64,000 bases of DNA, from the NCBI GenBank assembly GCA_018398805.1, contig JAGFBZ010000908.1:1-64000 (forward strand), in the 5' to 3' direction. This document shows positions 1 through 9,530 of this stretch, one piece after another; position 1 is the stretch's first letter; each line of letters starts with the position of its first letter. The notes below the pieces were generated by a model. That model made no database searches. It was given only the letters and a program-made list of their open reading frames with translations, and was not told the origin of the DNA. This stretch comes from Hirundichthys speculiger. Taxonomy: Eukaryota > Chordata > Actinopteri > Beloniformes > Exocoetidae. The position numbers were made by a program, and so were the translations under genes.

Positions 1-1
1 A

Positions 2-202
2 CAACGGTATTCTCTGTTTTCTTTCAATCTCAACCCCGGAGATGATAACGATGCTCTCTCCCCGGTCTCAAACGGTAATTTGAGGTTGGAGATGAGATTC
101 AGAGCACCGTTAACCCATACCGTGACTCTCATAGTCTACGCCTGTTACGATTCCGTTCTGGAGATTGATGCGAAAAGACAAGTGCTGGTGGATTATTACT
201 GA
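2..202 (+). CDS. Major capsid protein, C-terminal end (partial)
   Basis: An open frame of 66 codons enters from the left edge and stops at a TGA at 200-202. Its end contains LIVYACYDSVLEID followed by a short tail ending DYY. This beta-rich ending (hydrophobic strand, then LEID) matches the final strand and tail of double-jelly-roll, hexon-like capsid proteins of fish Polintons as I remember them. The protein would form the icosahedral shell. The protease reading frame begins 12 bases after the stop, the order expected in these elements. The call rests on short sequence; a penton-type capsid protein is the alternative. Confidence 0.6.
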   Translation, partial: QRYSLFSFNLNPGDDNDALSPVSNGNLRLEMRFRAPLTHTVTLIVYACYDSVLEIDAKRQVLVDYY

Positions 203-213
203 TAAAAACCAAC

Positions 214-695
214 ATGGATTACATTCAGCTACAGAGTCTCCTGCAAGGTCTGCTGGGGGATGTGTTTGTGGAGTTTGGGCCTCCGATCGTCTACCATTGT
301 TACCTCCTGCTTTTAAAAGGCCTGCTTTTTTCATCGTCAACACCTACCCCTCTCATAAGCCAGGGGAACACTGGCTGGCTTTAACGTTGGAAGAAAACAA
401 TGAAGCCACCTTTTTTGACTCTTATGGATTTCCGCCAGACTTTGCTCATTACCCTCACAGTATTTTAACATTTCTGGAAAAACATTCTCAAAATCTCAAG
501 TTTCACAACGCTCAACTACAGCATCTACTGTCAACCGTATGCGGTCACCATTGCGTCTATTATCTTTGCCATCGAGCCTGCAGACTACCATTTGAACAAG
601 TGCTGAATCTGTATGACCGTGATGTGATGAAAAATGACCTTATGGTTTACAACTTTGTGAAAAAAATATCAACGTTGTGTCAAGAGAGCGGCTGA
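214..695 (+). pseudogene. Adenain-type cysteine protease (family C5), frame-broken near the N-terminus
   Basis: This is a maturation protease that cleaves capsid and core proteins during virion assembly. The catalytic set of adenain is visible: His in GEHWLAL (369-371), Asp in FFDSYG (417-419), Gln (519-521) seven residues before Cys, and Cys in VCGHHC (540-542). The ATG at 214, just after the capsid stop, opens a plausible N-terminus (MDYIQLQSLLQG...), but this frame must change once between about 265 and 285 to reach the catalytic frame. The catalytic frame is itself open from 168. About 160 residues in total, a little shorter than adenovirus proteases (about 200). All active-site residues are kept, so inactivation comes from the frame break alone. 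Confidence 0.8.
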
Positions 696-844
696 CCACC
701 CTAAACAGTGGAGCTGTTCTCTGGAGCTTTTTAAAGATTGTTACTACTGATTCCATGCATGCTTTGTTTGGTTACCTATTTTATCCTTTTATATCTAATG
801 TGTATGAGGTTTATTGAAAAAGACTTATGACTTATGACGTGATG

Positions 845-859
845 AATAAACATTTTATT
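845..859. terminator. Back-to-back polyadenylation signals
   Basis: AATAAA on the + strand (845-850) lies 150 bases after the protease stop. AATAAA on the - strand (854-859 read in reverse) lies about 117 bases after the stop of the converging - strand cluster. The two signals are separated by three bases, so one short segment would end transcripts from both sides. The stretch from 696 to 975 holds nothing else that I can support. Confidence 0.6.
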
Positions 860-975
860 TGTGAAAGACAAAAAGTTGTACGCGTTACAATTATTTATGA
901 TGAAATCCATTGCGGTGAAAAAGTCCATGGTTTTTTATTCCTTCTCTTTCGCTGTCGGGGTAACTCCTCCTCCTC

Positions 976-1734
976 CTATTCTTTTTCTTCATGGGGTGTA
1001 TGCCAACGCGGTGATAGAATCAGTTTCTTTTTCGCATGAGGGGAGTCCTGTAGCAACACCTCATCCGTGTTCATCTTTAGTCGGCGAAATTGGTCCCGGG
1101 AATGAGGATTAGTGACGGCTGTTTGAGGAATGTTCAGCTTCAGCAGAGTATTTAGAAACTCAGACCACCCCGCTGGAGGTGACGAAGTTTTCTTATAGGG
1201 GAATGAAAGATATTTGAACAAATCAATCATATGAGATCCTTTGACAACGTTACCCTGGTGAATGAATTCACCCTTCAGATTCCAACCACCATCACCCTGG
1301 GGTAATTTCTTTATAATATATTTAGTATTTTTGCGATCTCTTTGGGGAAGGCTGGTTAAAACTTCATCGATCAAATCCTCCTACTCCTCCCATCAGACGT
1401 AGGGATCTTGTGAGAAACCCCCCGAGCCTCGTTTCCATCCTCAGCGGCCTGTTGACCACCCGGCTGCTCGCCCTCCACCCCCCGCTCCAAACTTAGAGTC
1501 ACTCAAGGCTGCTCTCTCTGTCCTTGCTTCATCAAAATTAAATATCTCTGTAGTAAAGCGTTGTATTTTTTAATTTTCTCATAAGGGGTTTAACCCCGGG
1601 TCATCCAACACCGACCTCATTTTCTGATCCAAATCATCTTCAGCATTTTCTCGGATCGAAGGAGCAGGGTGGGTCAGGCGGTTTAACTGGTGGGGGGAGA
1701 TGAGAAACATTTTCTGCGTATTCTTTAAAGCCAT
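976..1734 (-). pseudogene. Uncharacterised Polinton protein, split into fragments
   Basis: The ATG at 1734 opens a 51-codon frame to a TGA at 1581-1579, containing MFLISPHQLNRL and a following SIRENAEDDLD. This resembles the N-terminus of a protein repeatedly found between pX-like protein and protease in fish Polintons. A second piece in another frame (1374-976, no ATG of its own) contains IIKKLP, GWNLKGEFIHQG and SHMIDLF and looks like the middle and end of the same protein. Between them the frame is lost (1578-1375). The function is unknown; position among structural genes suggests a minor virion component. The ATG follows the pX-like stop by two bases, typical of a compact cluster. Confidence 0.55.
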
Positions 1735-1736
1735 TT

Positions 1737-2078
1737 TCACTTTCTTCTAATCAATCCTCCAATCAAATCTCCGACGAGGGGTACGATTGTTGAAAGCAGC
1801 AGAGGAAGCAGAAACCCACCCGACTGCCTCTTTAAAGTCTGATGTTTACGTTTTAAACTGACTTTATCTGCCAGCAGTCTGATTTTCTTTCCCTTTTTTA
1901 GTTTTTCAAACTGTGTCTGAGACAAAGGAAGGTTTCCTTTCAAAACATTGAGAGCCACCTCACACAACGCCTGAATAAAATCGGTTGAGCTGTGAAGTAA
2001 GATGTCTTTACGTTTCTTGGGTGTGGCGTGGTATAAAGCTCTGAGCAAAGGAGCGTTTCTCTTTATGCGAGCTGACAT
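1737..2078 (-). CDS. Adenovirus pX-like core/minor virion protein
   Basis: An intact 113-residue frame starts at ATG 2078. It is strongly basic (repeated KK, KR, RK), with RALYHATPKKRKDIL near the N-terminus, a central FIQALCEVALNVLKGNLPL block, and a hydrophobic segment at about residues 89-110 ending IRRK. This layout (a block with ALCE..LNVLKGN, basic linker, GGF, hydrophobic tail) is characteristic of a small protein of Polintons and adintoviruses compared to adenovirus pX, thought to bind DNA or membrane in the virion. It sits immediately downstream of the ATPase and upstream of the uncharacterised protein. It is one of the few core genes here without a break. Confidence 0.75.
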   Translation of the reverse strand: MSARIKRNAPLLRALYHATPKKRKDILLHSSTDFIQALCEVALNVLKGNLPLSQTQFEKLKKGKKIRLLADKVSLKRKHQTLKRQSGGFLLPLLLSTIVPLVGDLIGGLIRRK

Positions 2079-2081
2079 GAT

Positions 2082-2751
2082 TTAACTTGAGGTTTTAGGG
2101 ATGTTAACGGTTTTCTGCTGATGGGGAAGTATACCCGCCCTCAGTCTGTACCGTTCTGAACAACTCGGTGTCAGGTCCACGATTAAATAACCGTGTGGGT
2201 TTTTGGTAGCATCTTCGAAGCTCTCCAGGAAGAATCGCTTTTGGGATGGGTAAATCTGATGGGCCAGGATGTTGGTCTGAAGTTTATCTCGTGGGTTTTT
2301 TAAACAGGACCAGATAGTTGCTGTTCAGACTGATTGTCCTGCTGTACTTCCCTTGGTGGAAGACATTTTGAGTCAACATCATCACGCTCATATTTCTATG
2401 ATGCCTATACTGTGTAAAAATTTTCACCACTTCTGGATGATCCGAGGCTTGGAAAATAGCATCGTCTATGACGATTAAATGCCTTTTATTTGGAGGAAAA
2501 AGGATTTGATCTTCAAAAGACTCAGGCAGACCTTCAACAAATTGAATGTTTTTATTCTTTTGCTGCAGTTCATTGTACAAGGGTTGGAAAGAGGTGTATA
2601 TCCAGACATTATCATCAGGAACAACATTCATCACACGCTCACAGTTTTCCAGGACATTTTTTGCAAAATAAGTCTTCCCACAACCGCTAGGACCGACAAT
2701 CAAACATGAAAAAGGAAAGATAAATCTGGGCTCTAATTCAATTTCCTCCAT
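2082..2751 (-). pseudogene. FtsK/HerA-type DNA packaging ATPase, frame-shifted near its end
   Basis: This ATPase pumps element DNA into the capsid. From ATG 2751 the frame has a Walker A motif GPSGCGKT (residues 20-27), a Walker B HLIVIDD (residues 91-97) and a downstream sensor-like MMLTQN. The frame ends at 2284 after 155 residues. A run of six A (complement of 2296-2301) lies just before this stop, and an open continuation in the next frame runs about 70 codons to a TAA at 2084-2082, directly before the pX-like ATG. The simplest reading is a one-base slip in the homopolymer. The frame is also open upstream of 2751, where it overlaps the polymerase C-terminal region, so the ATG was chosen by homology to the family start. 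Confidence 0.8.
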
Positions 2752-2759
2752 TACAGCCA

Positions 2760-5700
2760 CTTTTTTTTCTCTCAATATCCAAAAGGCAGAGTTGCCCCGC
2801 CAGTCAGGAGACGTCTTATCGTATACGACCCTGAACGTTTTCTGAAATGACACGTTTTTCAGCGTGAAGCTCTTTTTATCCCGTCTGATGCTGTGCTGAG
2901 GTGTTTCAACAGCACCCCCTCGAGAGCCATTGATGTAACCTTCCACAAGCTCTCTGACACTGTCAAAATTGACCCGCTGGCTGCACTCTTGTCTGCGTAA
3001 TCCCCTTCACTTTCATGACCACCTTCTTCTGATTCTTGGTCTGGTAGGCTAACTCTTGGGACCTGAAGACACAAACTCTTGGATGCTATCCCCACCCAAT
3101 TCATCAGTCAGATCCCCCAGGTAATTACCCACCTCCAGTGGGGTCTCACCATTCTTTACCACATAAATCAGACTGTCAGTGTCCATGTACAGAACCTTCT
3201 CGCCCAGCTTCTCGAGATAACTGTACAGCTTTAATTGTGCACAGGCAGTGGTGAACGCCGCTATGAAAATATTGTCCAATTTACTCGGAGGGGGGACATC
3301 CTGGTACCTCCATTGGAGCAGGGCTCTCTCGCTGTCAAGAACATTAAACTACTCCACTTTATATTTGCCCGAAAACAAAGTTGAAAAATTCTTCAGGATC
3401 TGAGATGTTAGTCTGAACTTGATTGTTACTCTGTGCAAACTTACCCCAGAAACTGTTGAGGCATAGTTTAGCCACCTGTCTCTTGGCAGGGTTACCTTAA
3501 TTTTTCTGGCATCTAACTTAACCCCTTGGCGAACATAATAGTCCTTGACGTATTCCTCTCTGCTGGCCTCATCCGCTGCTTCTGCAGGGTAACCTGACGC
3601 TTCCTGTTTTCCTTTCAAAAATGCGTGAATGTAACCCACAAACACAGAGTCGCCACTCTGATCAAAGTGCCACACCTCCGTGATCTCACCCACTCTGTAC
3701 CCCACCTCCAGAGCCTTGTTAAATTCAACCGTAACCCACACACCCGTCAATGCTCTGGCTTCATCATCATGCGTGCACGGGCCCTCTTGATGGTTAGCAT
3801 CTGCGCAGCTACGGCACAAGGGAAATAGCAGCTTACCCCCTGAAGCTCTGTAAGGTAACACAGGGAAAAAGAGCCCACGAGGTGGGTAGACTGTGGCCTT
3901 AATGAACCCAAAGTAGTCCTGAGGGTTTCCAAAATCATTGCAGAGGATAGTAGGGTGACCTAGCGGGTATGCACATGTACTATTCACGTACGGATACAAA
4001 GAAGTGACTTCCACATAGTACACGGTTTCATCAGCCCCTGCTGTATGTCTCAGCTTTATAGCATTCGTTCTACCACCATAGAGCGCATCGCGTGGAAGGA
4101 GGGGCTCTGGAAACTTAAAATCTCTGAGGAACTGTTTCACCTCCTCACATGATTTTTTCATCTCATTCCACTCGTGCTCTCTCATGATGATGGTGCGAAC
4201 ACCGTATTCAGACTCCAGTATCCGCACTCTCTCCTCGCTAGCAGCATGCAGCTCCCCGTAGGTGACACCCTTCAGAGGACAAATCTCATCAGGGTTCACA
4301 CATCTCGGGCAACCGTGGAAAAAGCATCCATGAAATTCAAAGACGTAGACCACGTCCTTAATCACTGCATATCCGTCAACATGATACGGACCAATTCTCT
4401 GTTCGCCTTTGTTCAAGGCATGCTGGATAAAGATTCTGTCTCGGTGGATGACAAATTCTAGCCACTGAATAGAAGCGCTCAAAAAGCTCAAAATGCTTTA
4501 CGCCCTCACCGCCTGTAGTTGTAAGGGCAGGGTATGGCCAATGTTTTGGGAGTCAGAAACTTTGTGCGAAACACTTTCATGCAGGCTGAAGCGATGGTGA
4601 TGCAGCCGAATGGATCAATGCCTGTCTCACTCTGAAACTCTTCTCTGAAAATACTGCAACCCTTGGAGAGAATGTCAACATATTTTTTGCAATACTTTAA
4701 AGCTTGTGCTCTAAAGTTAAAGGTACCCTGAGAAACATTGTCACACCAAGTGTAAAAACTCTCGCTGTTCATCCTCTTTCATACCTTCTTCACCGTAATC
4801 AGATGGAGATGGGTAGGCTCCTACATACTCGAGATGTTTTTTGGAGCTGAATTTGTGTGGGAAAGTAGCCCTTGGTCTGATCTGTGAAACCTAAAGCCTT
4901 AGGCATCGCAGCTAGACGCATGGTGAGGAAAGAGAGGGAGTCAATGAACCTTAACCGGTAATCAGGTTCCACCAATGAAAGGATCTTGCTTCCAGTCATG
5001 AAAATGTCCTGTACCAAAACATCTTCTCTCAACATACCTCTCAGAACCAGGTAGCTATCAAATCCTCTGGCATTATGGGCTATAAAAACATTGCGTGTGT
5101 ACCGAGGGTTCCTGAAATGCATGAGAAAGGATTTAACACAGTCTAGACCGTAAAAAAAAACTTCTCTACGCCTTTCATCATTTGTTTTTTGCGCACACCA
5201 GAAAAGGGACGTGCTCACCGTGATCATCAACAAATGTTTCAAAGTCGTAAAAAATCAAATCAGGGCGCCTGTCGTCTGGAGCAGAGGGTTGAATGTAACA
5301 TTGATGATCATCGGAGTCAGATGCTAATTTCTCCCCACAGATTCTGCGTTTTAACAGCGGACATCGGTGAGACTTTCCACTCTCCCCTGCTTAGTAACTC
5401 AAGCTGTTTTTTGGACATTTTCTGATCAGCTGGTAGAGACTGAGAGGGTTTCTGTTTAGAATGCTCGGTTTAGCCTCTTTGTGTCTGGTAAAGCAGGAAG
5501 GCGATCTACATTTCCTGTGACAGTCTGGACAGTTCACAGGTTCAAATCGCTGCTTAGGGCAGACTGGATCATTACAAACCTTACAGAACCCATTGCAAGC
5601 ATGCGTATACGGGGTATTATACCCCTTGAAACAATAATTGCAGAAATGTGTTGTTCCTAAAAAGCCTTTGATATTTGATACCGTAGAAATGGTTTTGCTT

Positions 5701-6260
5701 TAAATATAGAAACAGGGGTTTCGAACGATCCGGGAAGATTGTCTGGAAATGAGAAAATTTGTTATCTGTTCTGTAAAAGATCACAATTATGCGCCCTAGA
5801 AATTTCTCAAATTGACCTACATCAGAAAAAGTGACGGGCGTCTGATTGCCTAAACCTACCTTTTCCTGCAATGCTCTGAGTTTTTCACACTCATAATCTG
5901 TTGACTCATGATCAATCACGTGAGCGAGGCTGATGGCGAAACACAGTTGATCTTTCCTGTCATTGACAACAAATAAATGTCTTCTTTTCTTTTCCAGAAC
6001 TTCACATTCTAACGTTCTCTCGAGCTTGCGTTTGGCACCACCCCAACGATCTCGCACCACACGGGCGCTAAACTGAACGTTATTGCTCGAGACAATGCCC
6101 TCATTTGATTGAACCACCCTGTTGAGCAATGACTCGAGAGCTGGAAAAATATTTTCACCGGTCTCATCAACATTGGCTAGAATACTCATTCCACCCCTGA
6201 GATTCTCTCCGCCGATTTCAAACTGAACAACATCATTGCGACGTGCACCAGGGCTCGTGT
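2760..6260 (-). pseudogene. Protein-primed DNA polymerase B (Polinton type), multiply broken
   Basis: The enzyme replicates the element using a terminal protein primer. Parts in order on the - strand: N-terminal domain (6259-5617) with DQLCFAISLAHVI; a cysteine cluster with CNGFCKVC in another frame (about 5600-5440); exonuclease motif YDFET (5249-5235) and AHNARGFDSY (5242-4799 piece); a YCKKYVDIL piece (4772-4506); EFHGCFFHGC and motif A region VEVTSLYPYVN (4491-3349); motif B NSFWGK in yet another frame (about 3469-3431); motif C YMDTDSL (3279-3049); C-terminal KTFRVVYDK just before the ATPase. About 3.4 kb, the normal length for roughly 1,150 residues. At least six frame changes make it inactive. 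Motif A has Glu where the catalytic Asp is expected (codon 4011-4009). Confidence 0.9.
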
Positions 6261-6286
6261 CTCAACTATCGTCAAAACCTGTCCCA

Positions 6287-6910
6287 TTACACTATTATAA
6301 ATGCAATGATGTCAGGTTCCTCCTCCAGCTGGGGTATGTTAAGAGTCCGTGTCACTTCCTCGTAGTTAAATCTCGGATGTCTCCGCTATGAATTTCCACT
6401 CGTAGTTGCTACCTCCCCATCCTCAGCACGCAGCACCTCAGCCAACTCCACCCCCTCCTCTGCCTCCTCAACCAACTCCTCCCCCTCCTCAGTCAACCCC
6501 TCAGTCAACCCCTCCCCCTCCTCTGCCAACCCCTCCCCCTCAGCCTGCTCAACAGACCCACCACTCTGATCATTATTCTGCGGGTCTAAATCGGTATGGT
6601 TTAAATTCTGCAAAGCATCTTCCAAGTTTCTGAACGGGGCGACCATCTGTAAAGCATGTTCCAAGTTTCCGATGGGGCAGTTTCTTTCTACAACCGGGAG
6701 TTCTGTGCCATAAGAGCTACCAACTTGTTCAGTCCGAAAAAGAGGCTGTAAATTATTTAACTGCTGAACAGCATTTCTAATGTTCTCGAGGGGTGTGTCT
6801 GTTTCAGAAGAGCTATCAATTTGAAAGTGGTGTGGCAAAAGATTCAAACCCCTGACAGCGTTCTCAAGTTCAACAGGAATGCACACATTTTCCTCCGCGT
6901 CAGTCATCAT
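6287..6910 (-). CDS. Acidic low-complexity protein with an in-frame stop before a further 32-codon tail
   Basis: ATG ATG at 6910-6905 opens 174 residues. The N-terminal part has three loosely repeated blocks ending in hydrophobic residues (ENAVRGLNLL, NIRNAVQQLNNL, NLEHALQM, NLEDALQNLN), possibly short helices. The C-terminal part is almost only Glu, Gly, Leu, Thr and Val. A TAG at 6388-6386 is followed in the same frame by 32 sense codons (starting RRHPRFNYEEV) to a TAA at 6289-6287, shortly before the polymerase frame opens. A pyrimidine-rich TTTGTTTTGTTTAG lies directly before the ATG, which looks like a 3' splice site and suggests the frame is joined to an upstream exon. No function recognised. 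The TAG may be a nonsense mutation. Confidence 0.5.
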
Positions 6911-6958
6911 CTAAACAAAACAAACAAATAAAAACATCAATTAAACAGCACCTGTTGA

Positions 6959-7970
6959 TCATTCACACACTTGGCTGAAAAGATTGCAGGCTGTCTCCAG
7001 AATCTGACAGACTTTAGTCAGAAAATCTAGACAGATTTGCCAGCTCGCTGCATCTCCTCTCCCCCTCCTCCTCCGCCTGACAGATGAATCTGAAAATGAG
7101 GAGAAAATTGTAGACTTTTTAAAACACTAACCCTCACCCGATGAAAAACATGTAAGTCAAGTATTACCGTTAGAGAGTCTTCTCGCCAGAGGTGTACACC
7201 GTCTGCTCCCGAAACTAAGGCGTCTCGCAGCCCTGGACTCTCCTGGCGATGCTGCGGCGACAGCAGCGGCCGCACAAGCAATGGCCGAAGCAGGTGTTGT
7301 GATAGACGGATTCTGAGCAGCTATGACTCCACAATCCCTCTCTACCGTAGATGTTGGTGTTCTTAACACCTCACAGTCCGGTTCTGGGTGGACAATCACG
7401 ATAGGTGAAGCAGTTGAAGGCTTGGGCGTGGTACGCACATTCACCAGAGGTGTCGAATTCCCTGGTCCTGATGACAAAAAGACATGTTTTTATTTTTAAT
7501 TTATTTATATCTCTACCTTTCATTCATTACATAATTTAAAATAATATACAAACAATTGTAGACGTAAACACAGCCAACTCATAACAAGATGTGCATTGTC
7601 CTTTTCTCCTACTGATAAAGTTTTCTGTTTTGTTTTGTTTTTTTTTTAAACTTTCTACGTAACGCGTCACTGGTACGCGACCGCGTCATCAGTGTGAGAC
7701 TCTCATTTCACCACACGACCACGAGCGGATAGGACGTGCTCCGGAGCTTCTGTAAAAAAAGAAAGTTTTTTTAAAATTACCTTCATGGGGATGGTTCTCC
7801 CAGTAGCAAGCTACTTCTCTGAGAAGACGCGGTGGGGTTTCAAGCCGTTCCACATAAACGCATGGATTCATGCGACCAGCGTTGGGGTGAGTTGTTAGCC
7901 GCGCTGCTGAAAGCGTGCACAGAGAAGCTGATTTAAACACTGTATTTACGAACGATTCAACTGAAGACAT
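6959..7970 (-). CDS. Spliced three-exon gene, unknown function (predicted 206 residues)
   Basis: Exon A 7970-7781 starts at ATG (MSSVESFVNTVF...) and ends at AAG|GTAATT. Exon B runs 7467-7168, entered by GTCATCAG (an alternative AG six bases on also keeps frame), and ends AACG|GTAATA. Exon C runs 7089-6959, entered by a strong pyrimidine tract ending TTTTCAG, and ends with TGA. Lengths 190, 300 and 131 give 621 nt, both introns in phase 1. Exon A has Cys and Tyr but no motif I know. Exon B is rich in Thr, Pro and Ala with a run of Ala/Ser. Exon C begins with an Arg-rich stretch (SSVRRRRRGRGD) and ends in an amphipathic segment. The Arg run suggests nucleic-acid or nuclear binding. It lies between the four-exon gene and the acidic gene with almost no spacing. 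Confidence 0.5.
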
Positions 7971-7990
7971 ATTCAAGAGAATAAAATACC

Positions 7991-8484
7991 TTAATTTCCT
8001 TTAGAATTCAACGCACGCTGTTCCGCCTCATCCAGATCTGAGAGACAACCTTCGAAGCTGTCACATGACATTTCAACCACCAGTTTACCCGCAGCATCCA
8101 CCAGATCTGTAAGTAAAACATTGTGATGCTTATTTTATATGCATGTTTTAAATTATTTAAATAGTATGAAAAAGTATTGTTTTCTAAATTAGACATTACC
8201 TGTGTCAGATTGAGTCAGATGTATTCCGGACAGTTCTGAGTCAGACATTGAGAAAAATAAAAGATGTGAAATTTAAAAAGATATAACGGATAAAAAATAG
8301 TGATGGAATCATAATAAAATAGAAAAATACGTTTATTTACTCACCTGGAAACCAGTACGAGTGATTAACTCCCCTGCGTGCTAATACGATACACAAGTCA
8401 GTTTAAAACGTGTGACTGAAAAATAAATCTAATAAATTGAATGAAGATAAATTAGTTACCTTGAGCGTGGCTGTCGGCTTTCAT
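7991..8484 (-). CDS. Spliced four-exon gene, unknown function (predicted 70 residues)
   Basis: Exon 1 runs 8484-8460 (ATG, MKADSHAQ, donor G|GTAAC). Exon 2 runs 8380-8345 (acceptor CGTATTAG, donor CCAG|GTGAGT). Exon 3 runs 8235-8200 (acceptor GACTCAG, donor ACAG|GTAATG). Exon 4 runs 8106-7991 (acceptor CTTACAG, stop TAA). Sizes 25, 36, 36 and 116 make exactly 213 nt, all three introns in phase 1. An in-frame ATG at 8248 just upstream of exon 3 would give a shorter alternative start. The product is acidic towards its end (SDLDEAE) and has no recognised motif. A further donor-like AAGGTATTT directly follows the stop, so exon 4 may also be joined onward to the next gene in alternative transcripts. 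Confidence 0.5.
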
Positions 8485-8499
8485 TGTGAGCTCAATTTG

Positions 8500-9480
8500 T
8501 TAAGTTCCACTCTCTGTTCACTCCAAAAGGACACGTTGACAACTCGATTTCCAATTTGATCAACTTTTATTTCCAACTTCAAACATTTGTTGGTTTGATT
8601 TCAGTTGATCTTTGGTTAAACATCAGGTTGTAAACCTTCGAAACACAGAAACAAAATGTTAATAAATTAAACAAAAATTCCCAACAATGTTTTACAAATG
8701 CTTTTAAACTTCTTAATGTTTTGAAACTTTCAAATAATGTTTTAAACACTAAACAAATGCATTACTTGTCATTAAGGAATGCTGACATTTTAATTAAATA
8801 TAACCATTTTAAGTGACTCAAAATGAATTACTCATTTTAAATATTAATGGTTCACTTTGAACAATTTAACGAATTAACCATTTAAATGAATTAAAGAATT
8901 TACTTAAATCCATTGGATGGAACAAGAAAGTTGAATGAACTGAATTAAATTTATTCAACAAGAGTCAAGTAAAGGGAATGAAGAAACTAAGAAAAAATGG
9001 CTACGAGCTTGTAGATCGGCTCTTTTCTCTAAGTCTTCTAAACCTTTAACATTGGAAATGTAATTTAAAATGTCCACATTTTAGCAAGGCTTTAAACAAA
9101 CAATTTTTATCCTTCAACATTGATTTCTGTGGTGTTTTTAAACCTTTTAACTTTTCACTTTGAACCTTTTAACTTAAGTATTTAAGTTGTTAAACATGCA
9201 ATCAGTGCTCAAAATGAACTCAGAAATGCAGTGGTTCAACTTGAACCCTGTAGCAGTTAAACAAGTGAAGTTACTTAAGCAAATTAATAAAACTTTCAAG
9301 TACAATCTTAAGCATTTTAAACTAAGCATTCCAACCGGCATAAAATGAACAAGAATATTCACCGACCATTGGTGTGTTGGACAAAACTTCTAGAGTAGAG
9401 CTTGTGGTTGCTCTTCTCTTGCAATTCGTTTGTAGAATGTGACTGTGACTGAGAGCCTCCATGACTTTTCAGGTGCACTC
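8500..9480. other. AT-rich leader or flank without recognisable gene
   Basis: No credible reading frame. The sequence is AT-rich with many short reiterations of TTTAAAC and TTTTAA and could be a 5' intron or leader for the - strand genes: a donor-like GGTCG|GTGAAT lies on the - strand near 9,360. This link is inference only. Confidence 0.35.
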
Positions 9481-9491
9481 AATCATCAATC

Positions 9492-9530
9492 GGCGGCCAT
9501 TTTGCTGGTGAACTCTGGGGATTGTAGTTT
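9492..9530 (-). promoter_or_regulatory. YY1-like and ZNF143-like motif pair (putative promoter)
   Basis: Read on the - strand, 9530-9510 is AAACTACAATCCCCAGAGTT plus C, close to the ZNF143/Staf site (ACTACAATTCCCAGAATGC). Directly after it, 9503-9492 gives AAAATGGCCGCC, close to a YY1 site. The two families occur together in many vertebrate TATA-less promoters. The pair faces the spliced - strand genes about 1 kb downstream, so it may drive them. Confidence 0.45.

Noticed and set aside
6406..6633. Proline-rich 75-codon frame on the + strand
   Set aside because: It is the antisense reading of the Glu-rich codons of the acidic - strand gene; composition follows from that repeat.
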